Source: Hyposmocoma kahamanoa
Lineage: Eukaryota; Arthropoda; Insecta; Lepidoptera; Cosmopterigidae
DNA: 64,000 nt
Direction: 5' to 3'
NCBI RefSeq assembly: GCF_003589595.1
Contig: NW_020653711.1
Span: forward strand, 4,845,215-4,909,214
Numbering within the stretch: the stretch's first letter is position 1; every line of letters starts with the position of its first letter. The translations under genes and the position numbers were made by a program. This document shows, piece by piece, positions 11,084 through 21,185 of the stretch. The notes beneath the pieces are model-generated. The model had not been told where the DNA came from, ran no database searches, and was given only the letters and a program-made list of their open reading frames with translations.

Positions 11084-11451
11084 CCTAGACCTTGCATTGT
11101 ATATTATGAAACCTATTGTTACTTTGTTACGTTAGTACATTTAGAAGAAAAAATTTGTATTTTTACAATTACTTACATAAATATATCATTATTTTATTGT
11201 GGTTTATTTCCTATAAATTTTGGATCATTCCGAGTTTAGTTTTAGTCAAGTAATCATGAAGTTTAGGTAAGACGTATACCTTGCATAATCCGATCTTTGT
11301 TTATTATATGGGGTCTATAGTAGATTAGAACACTGTACTTTTCAAGTAACATATTTTCACAGTGTTCAACTAAAGCAAATATAATAATAATAGTACATTA
11401 TTATGAAAAAAATTACCAAGAATAAATTTCACGCCTATGTATTTTTTTTCT

Positions 11452-11700
11452 TTAACATTTATAATTAAATATCAGAATATGATAGTACAGGGTACCTTGT
11501 TTCGCTACATGGATCTCAGAAAACCAACTACGGGCTTCACAGTGGGACATACAAGTGCTTTCGCTTGTGTACTTGTGTGTCGTACTGCTTTTCCATAGAT
11601 TACTGATAAAATTAAATGATTCATATTGAAGTTTTTTTAACGATTCAATATAAGCACTACGGCACATAGAAAAATGCTGACATTTTTGTGTGCTCAAGCA
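11452..11700 (-). repeat. Repeat D, copy 1, with an open frame
   Basis: An 81-codon minus-strand frame includes YIESLKKLQYESFNFISNLW and HCEARSWFSEIHVAK. The segment around ATATGATAGTAC matches 61466-61650, where the frame is broken by stops. The protein family is not recognised. Two diverged copies argue for a transposable element or other repeated gene piece. Confidence 0.45.
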
Positions 11701-11704
11701 CGTT

Positions 11705-13035
11705 TTTACATGGTTTTTACCAATTACTGAAAATCATGTTTTATTTTTTTAATATTTTTTTTTAACACCGTTGGATTGGTTTTTTGGTCAATTTTATCAT
11801 TTTAATTTAAAAATTAAATTAACAAAAAAAAATTGTTAATAATCTGATTTTTAGTAATTAGATGTGCTTAATCCTTAAACACTTTTGAATTGTGTATTTA
11901 TTTATTATTAATTTTCTATTATTTATTTAATTTATTTTTTCAATATTCTAGAAAACCGTTACCTTAGAAAACCGTTTTATAAAAACTACGGCATTGTTCC
12001 ACAAAGTGTTGTTTTCAATCCATAGTGGAACAAAAGATTTTAAAATAGTATCGTGAGATTCAAGTCCGAGAAAGAAATAATTTTACCCCTTGAGTAACAC
12101 GTTCTACTTTTCAATCCTCTTTACGAGGATAATAAATAGCCGGCCAGTATTTTATTTTATTTCCATTCAATGGTCTTTCCTCTTTTGATCTCCTTGGTCG
12201 AGTCGTTTCAAACATTCGGTTCAAAATTAAAATGTTATTGAATAATAGGAGTATAAAGCGCTTTCAGCATCTCTGTGATTGAGCAAACGTTGGGATCATG
12301 TAAAGGAAAGAAACTTATTAAAATACTTAATTGGAGGTTATTAAATAAAATCAAGGAAAAGCAACCGGTAGCTATCTATAGTCTGTCTTTTTTGAAGAGA
12401 GTAAAATGACAGTTCGTTGCGCCAAAGTGTTGTCCGCGTGCAAGCGGCTAGTGATTGTAGTCGATGAATATTCCATCGACTATCGACTCAATGTTGGTCA
12501 TGCTCATGCTATTGAATCATCATCGGCCCATTATTCATTCAACTGCTTAACAACGGTTCATTACATTATATACATACATACATGAACTATGTTTTTTAAA
12601 AACACAAAGAGGAGACATATCTTAAAGTTTTTCTTTTTAATTCAATATAGATAGGTGGTCAAATCCGCTTATTCTTGTTAAAATGTATGTTAATGGAAAT
12701 TGGTTTGGACACGAGTATGCCAATCGTCAAATGATAGAATGAAGAAGAAATTAGTAATCATTACAATATCGTAACATTCACAATAAAATTCAGACATTTT
12801 TGGCAAAATTTTATCTTTCACAACCTATCGATAAAAAAACTGTCCACAACTAACATGATTATTTAAAATTTTATGAAAACTGGCAATTCTGCAAACATAA
12901 TATAACTCCGTCTTCAAAAAAGCAAGACTTTTAGTTGTCGTCTAACGTCTCTCATTCAATCAACCAATTACTCACCGAAAACCTCTTCCTCTCGTTTACA
13001 TCAACCATTCAATCTTATATTATACATTTAAACAA
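11705..13035. other. Non-coding AT-rich stretch
   Basis: No gene or repeat recognised. A small perfect inverted repeat, TAGTCGATG / CATCGACTA with a 7-base loop, lies near 12458-12482. Confidence 0.4.
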
Positions 13036-13047
13036 ATCCACTGTTGA

Positions 13048-13197
13048 AAGACCTCGTCCAGGGAAGTACTGCCACCTTACCTATTTCTGCCGCCAAGCAG
13101 TAATGTGAGCATTAATGCGTTCTCATTTTGATGAGTAGTGGTGCTGGTGAAATTACATGCACATGGGACTTGTCAACTTAATATTATGTCCCAGGGT
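13048..13197 (+). repeat. Repeat C, copy 7 (partial)
   Basis: GTCCAGGGAAGTACTGCCAC through GGGACTTGTCAACTTA. Both ends are missing. Confidence 0.8.
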
Positions 13198-13563
13198 CTA
13201 ATTTTACTTAGACCGCTGTTATAGTAAGCATATAATATGAACAAATTTTACTATGCATAGATACTTCACCGAAATCGCGAAAAAAGTGATAATTTTAATG
13301 TATACTCGACAAATATGAGGGATAGCCGACAGCAGGCTTTATATTCACGAAATCAAGGGAGTTTTCACACCTTGAAATGTAACAAGAAAAATTAACATTG
13401 TGTTTAACTAAATTAAATCCAAAAATCTTTCGAGAAATCACTTTTTTTTTGGTTGTGGATCGTTAGAGCCATTGACCTACCAACAAATTTATTTATTGGT
13501 AGGTTAGAGTACTTACAATATAATTATGTTCTTTTGGGCTTATGATGTATCTATGTGGCAAAC

Positions 13564-13787
13564 CTTAGGGCTCATTCAGAGTGAAGGCGCGAGGGCGGGC
13601 GCGCGAGTCTTGTCGTCTTTCCTTTCAAAGTGCCGAAGCGACTAAGAACGGGTAAAGGGTAGGGCCACTCATCGAAATCGCAAACATACGCTAGGTACAG
13701 GCGGACCGAGCCAATATCTAGCCGCGCCCGCCCTGTCTCGAGACAGGCGCCGCCCGCGCGCACGGCAACTCTGAATAAAACCTAAGA
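13564..13787. mobile_element. GC-rich MITE-like element
   Basis: The ends are CCTTAGGGCTCATTCAGAGT and ACTCTGAATAAAACCTAAG, which pair as imperfect inverted repeats (shared ATTCAGAGT core). The interior is strikingly GC-rich compared with the flanks (GCGCGAGGGCGGGCGCGCG). The 63-codon open frame inside is a by-product of composition. No clear target duplication was found. Confidence 0.5.
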
Positions 13788-13789
13788 GC

Positions 13790-14930
13790 TCACGATTTAT
13801 ATGTCGAATGGACTGAGTAAAAGTTTACGAGCAATTAATGTTTGGTCAAACGCCATTCGATCTCGAGCAGGGAACCATTTTTTGCTTTTTAACTTAAATA
13901 TATCCTTTTTTATGGATATTACGGGTTCCATGTTTGAAAGTAAATAAAACTCTGATTTCTTTACCTGTGGGAGATGTCGATTTACTCTGCGAAGATGTAT
14001 CTAAACTATTGGCTAAACGCTCTCGTTACCCTGACCCCAGAATTTTTGTCGAGGATGTAATGGTGTTAAAGACATTTTTTTCTTCTAATATTGTTATATT
14101 AGAACTGTTAAAAAAGTTTTTTCTTGACTGGACTGTGATTGTAATCGATGAGCTAAATCATTCTGAAAATTTTGTGTATATTATATGAGTATTGAAAAGA
14201 GTCATATATTTTCCTTTCTTTAAAACCTATACCACAGGGTATACTAGTTTAGGCTCCAGCCTTTACAGATAACAATTTTTTTGGTTTACAACATAATGTT
14301 ATATAGTTGTTAACGAGCGAGCGAACAATTATAATATCAGGTAAGTGCTAAAATAATATATTTAAATATAATTCACAAATTGGTAAAAATACAAAGCTCT
14401 GGCGGCCGCTGACAACGACTGACCAAAGTTTAAATTATTCATCGCTGTCAGCGAGCTACTGCACAATAGTATTGTTGTAGAGTTGTGTGTGAAAGAAATA
14501 AAGTACCTATATATATTATTATTTCTTTAACATAAAGCCTTGTTAAACCAGGTCAATTATACAAATTTTATACTATTATCTTATGATCAAGACAAGTATA
14601 CAAAATAAAGGGTTCTATAACCTTTCTATTTTATTCGTGAGCTTCGGTTTGAAATTTTGCTATTGTACTTCGAAATCAATAAGAACTAAGGGTGTTGAGA
14701 CGAGAGCGTGTGCGAGAAGGTATTCAATTTTAATATAAATCACTATTGTCTTCGCAGTATTTGACACTTTTTTGTAGTGATGTCTGTAGAACTATGTCGA
14801 TATTTTTCTATAAATTTTTAACTTATTAATTTTTTTTCACATTTCATAATATGTGGTTTTCTCTTATAAGTAATTGCTGAAAAATATAGCTCATATAACC
14901 ATAGAACCAATAAAATGAAAATAGCTCATA
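13790..14930. other. Non-coding, one unexplained 84-codon frame
   Basis: An ATG frame at 13934-14188 has plausible-looking text (VGDVDLLCEDVSKLLAKRS) but no recognised domain and no neighbouring exon with clear splice sites. Otherwise AT-rich. Confidence 0.35.
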
Positions 14931-14932
14931 GA

Positions 14933-15602
14933 ACCAATGGTCGGAAAAACGGTGTTCCACATATATAGGTACATGTGTAGATGTAGCTACAAGGAGCGAT
15001 ATAGAGTTGTTAAAACCACTAAATATTAATGGTTATGGCTATGGCTATGTTGAGTGTGTGCGTTATTTATTTTATTTTAAAAAACCTTTTACCAAAACAA
15101 AGAATAAAAAAGTAACTAAAATGGTCATTCTTTGCCCAACCCTAGCTTTAAATGCCGCATATTGACTGTCATATTACGAAACGGCGACATTTGCTAGTAG
15201 AACACAAGAAAAAAAAATTAAAATTTCATTTGAAGAGAAATTTTAACATTTTCATTTGTATGAGAATCGCTGTGATCGCGCTCTAAAAATATTTTATTTA
15301 ATTTTTAAAACAGATGTTAATAAATTCGAACCACTAGCAGAAATATCGTACCTGTTTTAAAAGGAAATTGTTTACATTAAATTATTTTAATACTTTTTAT
15401 AAAAAAGTCGCTGGACAAAAAAAGACAAAAAGTGCCATTTCGGCCTTACCCAGTTACGGGTATTTATCTTCATAAATAGAATAAAGAGAGGAGTCTTTCG
15501 TCCGGAAATCCGGAAGTCGAAAAAGTAATTAATTAATATTTGTTGGTTTTAACAACTCTATGTCGCTCCTTGTAGCTATATTTTTCGACCATTGATCAGA
15601 AC
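14933..15602. mobile_element. ~670-bp TIR element
   Basis: A 35-bp inverted repeat, 14984-15018 against 15544-15578, differs at one position. It is extended outward by AACCAATGGTCGGAAAAA on the left and TTTTTCGACCATTGATCAG on the right. The left arm has an extra ~35 bases. There is no coding capacity, so it is a non-autonomous DNA element. Confidence 0.65.
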
Positions 15603-15880
15603 ACACAAATGCTTTTTATTCTAGATTAGTTTATTATCTAAATGAAAATCGAAAGTATTTTATGTGAAGCGATAATCGAGTGGTTGCTTGAAGTGATTAC
15701 AAACTCGTGTGCAGTCCAGCAGCGACATAGGTAGATGAATGATTGTCACAAGTTACAGGTTTCTTGTTGTTGTTTAACTAGCTGTTCTTGTTGTTGAACA
15801 GTCAACCCGTGACCATACAGTAGCCGTACTGATATATCTGGAAATAATAAGAAGTAATACCTGTAAGCAATCATATTTCA

Positions 15881-16010
15881 ACTGCCTCCTTATAACCGAA
15901 CGGTTACCGTGTTGCTCTGACACGCAGAGGTCATGGGTACGGTTTTTTTTTTCATTCATGAGTCACTATGTTTGTGGTTGTCTATGTCGCCACACCCGCA
16001 GAACAAAATG
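15881..16010 (+). repeat. tRNA-derived SINE, family A, copy 2 (short)
   Basis: Begins ACTGCCTCCTTATAACCGAA, keeps ACACGCAGAGGTCATGGGTA at the B-box region, and then GTGGTTGTCTATGT of the body. A long T run replaces the middle. Confidence 0.7.
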
Positions 16011-16014
16011 ATAA

Positions 16015-16537
16015 TCGCAACAAAGTAATATTTTAGGAAAAATAAAAAACATGTTTTCGTTGATAGGTTCTTAAATACTGAACGTAGGTACATGATAGCT
16101 TTAAGGAAAGAATATTTTTTGTGCTTTAGAATGCATAAATATTATAAATGAAACAGCCGTAAGTTAAGCCAAAATGGAGATATTTCAATAATAAATAATA
16201 AGTCAAAATCAATCATCATGTTGGATTTATATTGTGGATTATCATTTTATTTTCGTTGAGCCGAAAACAAGTATTGCACCAATGACTTATCATATAATTC
16301 TACGGGTTATAATAGTACAAGTGGCGAAGATAATAATTATATATCATCTTATTCTCGTAAACATAGTAAGATATTTTTTGGAAAGGTATTTTATTCTGCT
16401 GTTACAATGAAACCATGATATGATAATCAACTTTATAAAATATGTATTTAACTAAGACAATATACAGGTAAGGTAAAAAAGACAATAAAAGCTTAACTGC
16501 TAGAAAGTAAAACTAAGATTTTTAAAGTATATGAATA
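16015..16537. other. Non-coding, no recognised feature
   Basis: AT-rich; nothing recognised up to the MITE at 16538. Confidence 0.4.
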
Positions 16538-17156
16538 ACCGCTCACGCGATGCGCTCCTCCTACCGCAAAATGGCGGCTATTTGTTTTCGCAAATTAGAA
16601 AAGCATTCAGTTTAAATACAAGTTTTTATAAATAAAAATTATTATTCTACATTGCCAAATAAATACCCTCTGTACTACCAACAAAACCATCTCAAAAAAT
16701 GCAGTAATACACCGCAAATCCTGCACTTAAAAAGCACTAATTAAATTTTTGGTGTCCTTGGATAAATATGATAATATTCCGCTTGACCGTTTGAGTGGTT
16801 CTAACGTTTACCATGAAATTACTCCTTAGAGTATAGTTTATAAACATTTATATTCAGGGTAAACTTAAAAAACACTACTTACGGTATGTTTTCCATAAAT
16901 AAACACCGAAATCACCAGCCCAAACAATAACAATCACGATTGTCGTGACGTATTTTTGAAGTTGTTTATTTTTTAAATGACAGACCCCGGCGTTAAAAAC
17001 TTTATGGTTTGCTAGAGTAGTTACCGAAATAGCAATTAATATTAGTTTTTTTACCTGTTATAACTTTGATATCCGGTCGGGTAAATCGGTATAAAATCAT
17101 CACCGGCACCTCTAGGTGTGGTATGCGTCTACGGCTGCATGTATCGCGTGAGCGGA
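16538..17156 (-). mobile_element. TA-flanked MITE, family E, copy 1
   Basis: Ends ACCGCTCACGCGATG and CATGTATCGCGTGAGCGGA form 13-bp inverted repeats, with TA outside on both sides (16536-16537, 17157-17158). The interior matches copies at 40995-41591 and 47483-48085 in reverse orientation and a fragment at 58292. No protein is encoded. The TA duplication fits the Tc1/mariner superfamily (established rule), but the partner transposase is unknown. It sits at the 3' end of the RT-like remnant that follows. Confidence 0.8.
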
Positions 17157-17158
17157 TA

Positions 17159-19219
17159 AAATTGGGTCCCCGCGGCAAGGTGCCCAAGATGCTGGCAGCG
17201 TTCCCTCTTTGTATTGCTATGCTAATGCGTTGAGCAAGGTAGCTGCCGGCCCTTGGGTTTCCCAGACAGTCTATTAAATTTTTAGATAAAATTTTGTACA
17301 GATGAAGGACGCTGGGACCCCCCAAGCCAAGGGTTTCGACTCCAAAGGTTGTAAATAGGTAATCGGAGCCGAGATCCTAGTACGTATTACTTTTTATTCT
17401 TTCCGCCAGCTTAGCTGCGGAGCCAGCTTTTTTGCTTGTATGCTGGAGATGGGATGAGGCAAGTGTGTCGGCACATGTGGCGTCCCACACCAATGCCCGG
17501 TCCATACTCCAAGGGATGAGAGTCATTCCGTCCGGGCGTTTGCCATCTGTTCGCGACATGCCGCTTGGCTCGAGAATAGCGGGCACGTTAACAGTGGCTA
17601 AGGCCCGGCGAATGATATCGTTGAGGGCTGCATGCCAGGAGATACGGTCGGCGCTCAGCTGGCAGGAAAGACCGTAGTGACCCAGAGTACTTACGTCTTT
17701 GCCGCAAGGACACCGATGAGGGGAGCAAACTGAAACACCAAGGCGGAGGCCTGCAGCTATGCGAATGGTCTCGGCGCTCAGGAAGGTACCGGTACTGGTA
17801 GAGGGGAAAGCGTGTAGCCAGTGGCCAGATTCCCACCTGGGCGCCGCTTCCAGATGCGCTCGGTCTATTGGGATGCAATGATTCATTAAGTCACTTAAAG
17901 TCTTTTTACACAGATTATTATCCTAGCTCCTTTGAATTTTGGGGTCGGAATGAGAATTTTCGTTTGGGCAAGCTTGGCTCCAGGCGTTTCTGGACTCAAT
18001 TAACCACGTCACCTCGCAGTTTATTGGCGGAAGCTTTAGGATACTGTCTACGAGGTTGACCGTGCTATAGATTGAGGACAAAAAGACCGGAAGGGCTATG
18101 GCTGATATACTCCTGATGCTTAGACCATCATGTCTGATGGGGAGAGTAGCGTGGGTCCAGGTATTGTGGATGAGATGGACGTTGAGAATGGATTGAAGAA
18201 GAGCTTTTAGATCAGAACCTATTCATATCAGCTGATTATGGAATTTCCAAGCCGGACTGTCGCGAAGTACGTATGTAAATTTAGGAACGAAAAGGCAATA
18301 TTTTAAAATACAGATGGCGTAGTGGGTGTCTATACTCAGGAACCTATCTGTACATGAGTTAAAGTTTGAGATTGAATTTTGGGAAAAGGCTGGAATTGAG
18401 TCATCTAATATAGGTGCACCTAGGAGGCTAAGCTTGTATTCGTCGGTGACACGAATGTTGGGGGCAAGAGTATTAAAATTTGGAATTATTGTATCCCTGT
18501 TGGGATAAGATTAAGGGATGTAAAGTTCGCATTTATCAAAATTTAATTAGAGGCCAATGGTGTTAAAACTGTTGATGATTTGGTTAAGGTCCGAAAGTAC
18601 GATGTTTGCAGTGCCTCCTAGAGTTCCATCATCTAGGTACCAGACGTTAAGATTTGAATGCAGATTTTGGATGATGGAATGGATGGTGAGACGGAAGATG
18701 GCAGGCCCCGGAGGATCGCCTAGCTGACAGCCCACGGCGGATAATAGTTCTTTGGCCCTTTAAACTAGTTTAGAGGGGTCACTATAGCATTGGAGGAGGT
18801 AATTGTAAATCTCTGCACGTGTAGCTTCACCTCGTTAAGCCAAGCGTCCCTATTGACCGAATTAAAAGCGTTTTTGACGTCGATCTTGAGCAGCGCCTTA
18901 TCCTTCGAGTTTTGTGAAGGAAGGTACGGAAAGCGTGAACAGCTGCTTCGCAATCGCTATTAATGCTGAAACCGAGCTGAACGGGCATAAATCTAATACT
19001 GAGGTTGCGAGAGATTTGCCGAGTGCATAATTTTGATGCGAGGCGTTTCAATGTGCTACCTACGACAATCGGCCTGACGCCGCCATCCTTTTTAGTTAGG
19101 GCTATTAAATGTGCACCGTAAAGGACGGGGGGGGGGGATGAATTTATGATAATGAACAATAAACAACGCTTGCAATTGTAACGAAATAGACTGATCATTT
19201 GTTGGGCCAAACAACACAC
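17159..19219 (-). pseudogene. Decayed reverse transcriptase with YLDD box
   Basis: Minus-strand frames read in order as one protein: LIALTKKDGGVRPIVVGSTL and LGFSINSDCEAAVHAFRTFL (fingers, 18950-19150), KIDVKNAFNSVNRDAW (palm motif A, ~18860), GCQLGDPPGPAIFRLTIHSI (motif B), VWYLDDGTLGG (motif C, ~18630), then WESGHWLHAFPS, SVCSPHRCPCGKDVSTLGHY, GKRPDGMTLIPWSMDRALVW (17377-17886), and finally AQRISIAIQRGNAASILGTL (17170-17260). Both catalytic motif A and C aspartates remain, but stops and frameshifts split the gene. An intact relative would be a long RT-bearing protein with an extended Cys-containing C-terminal domain. I recognise the family from invertebrate genomes but cannot name its clade. 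The MITE at 16538 is inserted right after it. Confidence 0.75.
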
Positions 19220-19260
19220 ACTTATTAAAATTGCTTTTGTAATTACACGTATAGGTTTTT

Positions 19261-19546
19261 AGTAGCAGTCGAGTTCCTTGTGAAAGCGTTCGTCCAGGGA
19301 AGTACTGCCACCTTGCCTATTTCTGCTACCAAGCAGTAATACTCAAAGGTAAAGTTGAAAGGGAAAGGTGCTGGTAAAATTACAGGCACCCGGGACTTGT
19401 CAACTTATGTGTCAAGATGACGGGCACAGTGGCAGTGCCCTTCAGATCTAAGATTGCGATTCAAAGCTCGGAGTGGCACTGATGGGCAGGCATGTCGTAA
19501 GGGACACCAGGCTTGTTCGTCCCGTCACTTGGTACCAAAAAAAAAA
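19261..19546 (+). repeat. Repeat C, copy 8
   Basis: Starts AGTAGCAGTCGAGTTCCTTG and ends TTGGTACCAAAAAAAAAA. Confidence 0.85.
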
Positions 19547-19549
19547 GAA

Positions 19550-20450
19550 TTCTTTATTATTAGTTCAGTATTTAAAACTCTGTATCTAAGTATCTAAAAT
19601 AATAAAGGAATGCACGCTTTACTGCACAAGAAACAACAGTTAATGAATATATTATTGTCGTGTTTGCTATGCCTTAATTTATCATTCTATCAATACTTCA
19701 ATCGTCAACTTTATGCAAAATGGTTACCTCCGTGTACAAATTATTGTAACACAAAGGAAACATCTTTAATATATTGTGTCGCAAATGACCCTTAAGGCGT
19801 TATGACTCCTTTTTCTGTAATTGCCCAAGCTTACCTTGTTTTTTCGTCTGCATCACAGCTGCTTTTATGGTAGGAGATATACCGACGGATTCTGTGTAGA
19901 CAACCCTAATACATACTTACAGATGTGAGTATGATATGAGCTAATCTAATAATCTAAAGAGAAAACCTTTGTTTTAATATCCTTTGCTAATCTCCAATAT
20001 TAATTTATGGTATCGAAAAACTATCGACAATATTACAACACTGGCATAAATATATCAACGTTTCTATGCATCCTTTACCAAGCGGGTCTTCGATTTGGGA
20101 CGTAAGATTGTTGACATTGACTTTACCTTCAAATATTTGACAGCACCTTTCTATTGTTCTTGAGAAATTCTACCTTTGTTTTGAAAGTAGCATAGGGCAT
20201 TGTCGCAAGGTTTATTTCATATCAAGTCCAGTAAACACGAAAATATATTTTTCCATATCATATTTAGGCGTTTTCGTTACCATTTACACGTAATAAGCCT
20301 TATCAGGGCTAATAATTCATTTTGCTGTAATATAAATACCATAATGATTTTCTAATATTTCTTAAACAAAATGTTACAACAAATACAACCTTCCTACCCC
20401 ATACATAGTTTTATAATTGGTAGAATAAAAGTAAGCAAATTATCTTTATC
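19550..20450. other. Intergenic, downstream of the channel gene
   Basis: No coding signal or repeat recognised. Confidence 0.4.
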
Positions 20451-20456
20451 TTATTT

Positions 20457-20912
20457 TTTATTAAACTGATAATTTTTACAAAGAAACTATTCACATGAAA
20501 ATTGTTACAGATACATTTTTCTTGATATTAATAACAGTTTGACAAATAGATTTTAGATAAAAGATGTTACACATCCCTTTTTTACTAATTATAATTTTGT
20601 ACAAAAATTTACAATAGATATTTACAAATGTACACAGCTATATCTTATGAAAAATTTAAATTTGAAATTATGAAAAAAACTCTACAGGCAGTAAATAGGA
20701 GTTAATGTGTTTAGTGTTTCAGTTTTGCATTCCACGTGGTCAAAATGCCTTAAAAATGAAATTTATTACTGTGACAAAAGCCGCAGAACTCTACAGAATA
20801 AAGAACTTTGCGCAATTTATTACAAATTAAGGAGTTAGTTGAATAACCATATATAGCTAAAACAAAAGGAAAATATGAAATTTCTTACAATTTATACACA
20901 TCGTTAAGTAAA
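20457..20912 (-). other. Probable 3' UTR of the K2P gene
   Basis: Lies directly downstream of the extended frame. Minus-strand AATAAA poly(A) signals occur at 20816-20821, 20762-20767 and 20457-20462. Which is used cannot be told from sequence. Confidence 0.5.
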
Positions 20913-20915
20913 TGA

Positions 20916-21185
20916 TTATGTAGTATTAACATGTTCAAGCATTTCTGGCAATGCATTATACGCTACCATGTTACCGAACCCACCTTTTGGCTCTTTTTTA
21001 GTAACTATAGCAACGATTTCTTCTTCAGGTGGTGGTGGAGGAAATTCAACGTTCCCTTCCATTCCTGCTATATCATCTATACTAAGAACTACCTCTCTAT
21101 TGTCAATTTCAATTCTACTACGCTCTACTGTATTATCCTCCATTATACTATACAAATTCTCTGACTTTGTCTTGTTATACATTTG
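20916..21185 (-). CDS. In-frame extension after the K2P stop codon
   Basis: After the TGA at 21186-21188 the same frame continues for 89 sense codons to a TAA at 20916-20918. The stop context is TGA-C, the leakiest tetranucleotide known and enriched among fly readthrough genes (established knowledge). The peptide is protein-like despite the AT-rich setting. It is acidic and hydrophilic, with EFPPPPPEEE at 21018-21047, then VTKKEPKGGFGNMVAYN and a C-terminus of EHVNTT. The first Met after the stop is only the second codon, so re-initiation is a weaker option. A 51-nt in-frame GT...AG segment (21171-21221) would remove the stop if spliced, but it lacks a pyrimidine tract. A recent stop mutation or sequencing error is also possible. 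Confidence 0.6.
   Translation of the reverse strand, partial: QMYNKTKSENLYSIMEDNTVERSRIEIDNREVVLSIDDIAGMEGNVEFPPPPPEEEIVAIVTKKEPKGGFGNMVAYNALPEMLEHVNTT
21018..21047 (-). other. EVH1-ligand motif (EFPPPPPEEE)
   Basis: Matches the class I Ena/VASP EVH1 consensus, acidic-FPPPP-x-acidic-acidic, at every position. It lies only in the post-stop extension of the channel. Confidence 0.6.

Noticed and set aside
13572..13763. 63-codon GC-rich frame
   Set aside because: Lies inside a GC-rich TIR element; the absence of stops follows from composition.
13934..14188. 84-codon open frame as a gene
   Set aside because: No recognised domain, no splice partners, no repeated copy; chance cannot be excluded.
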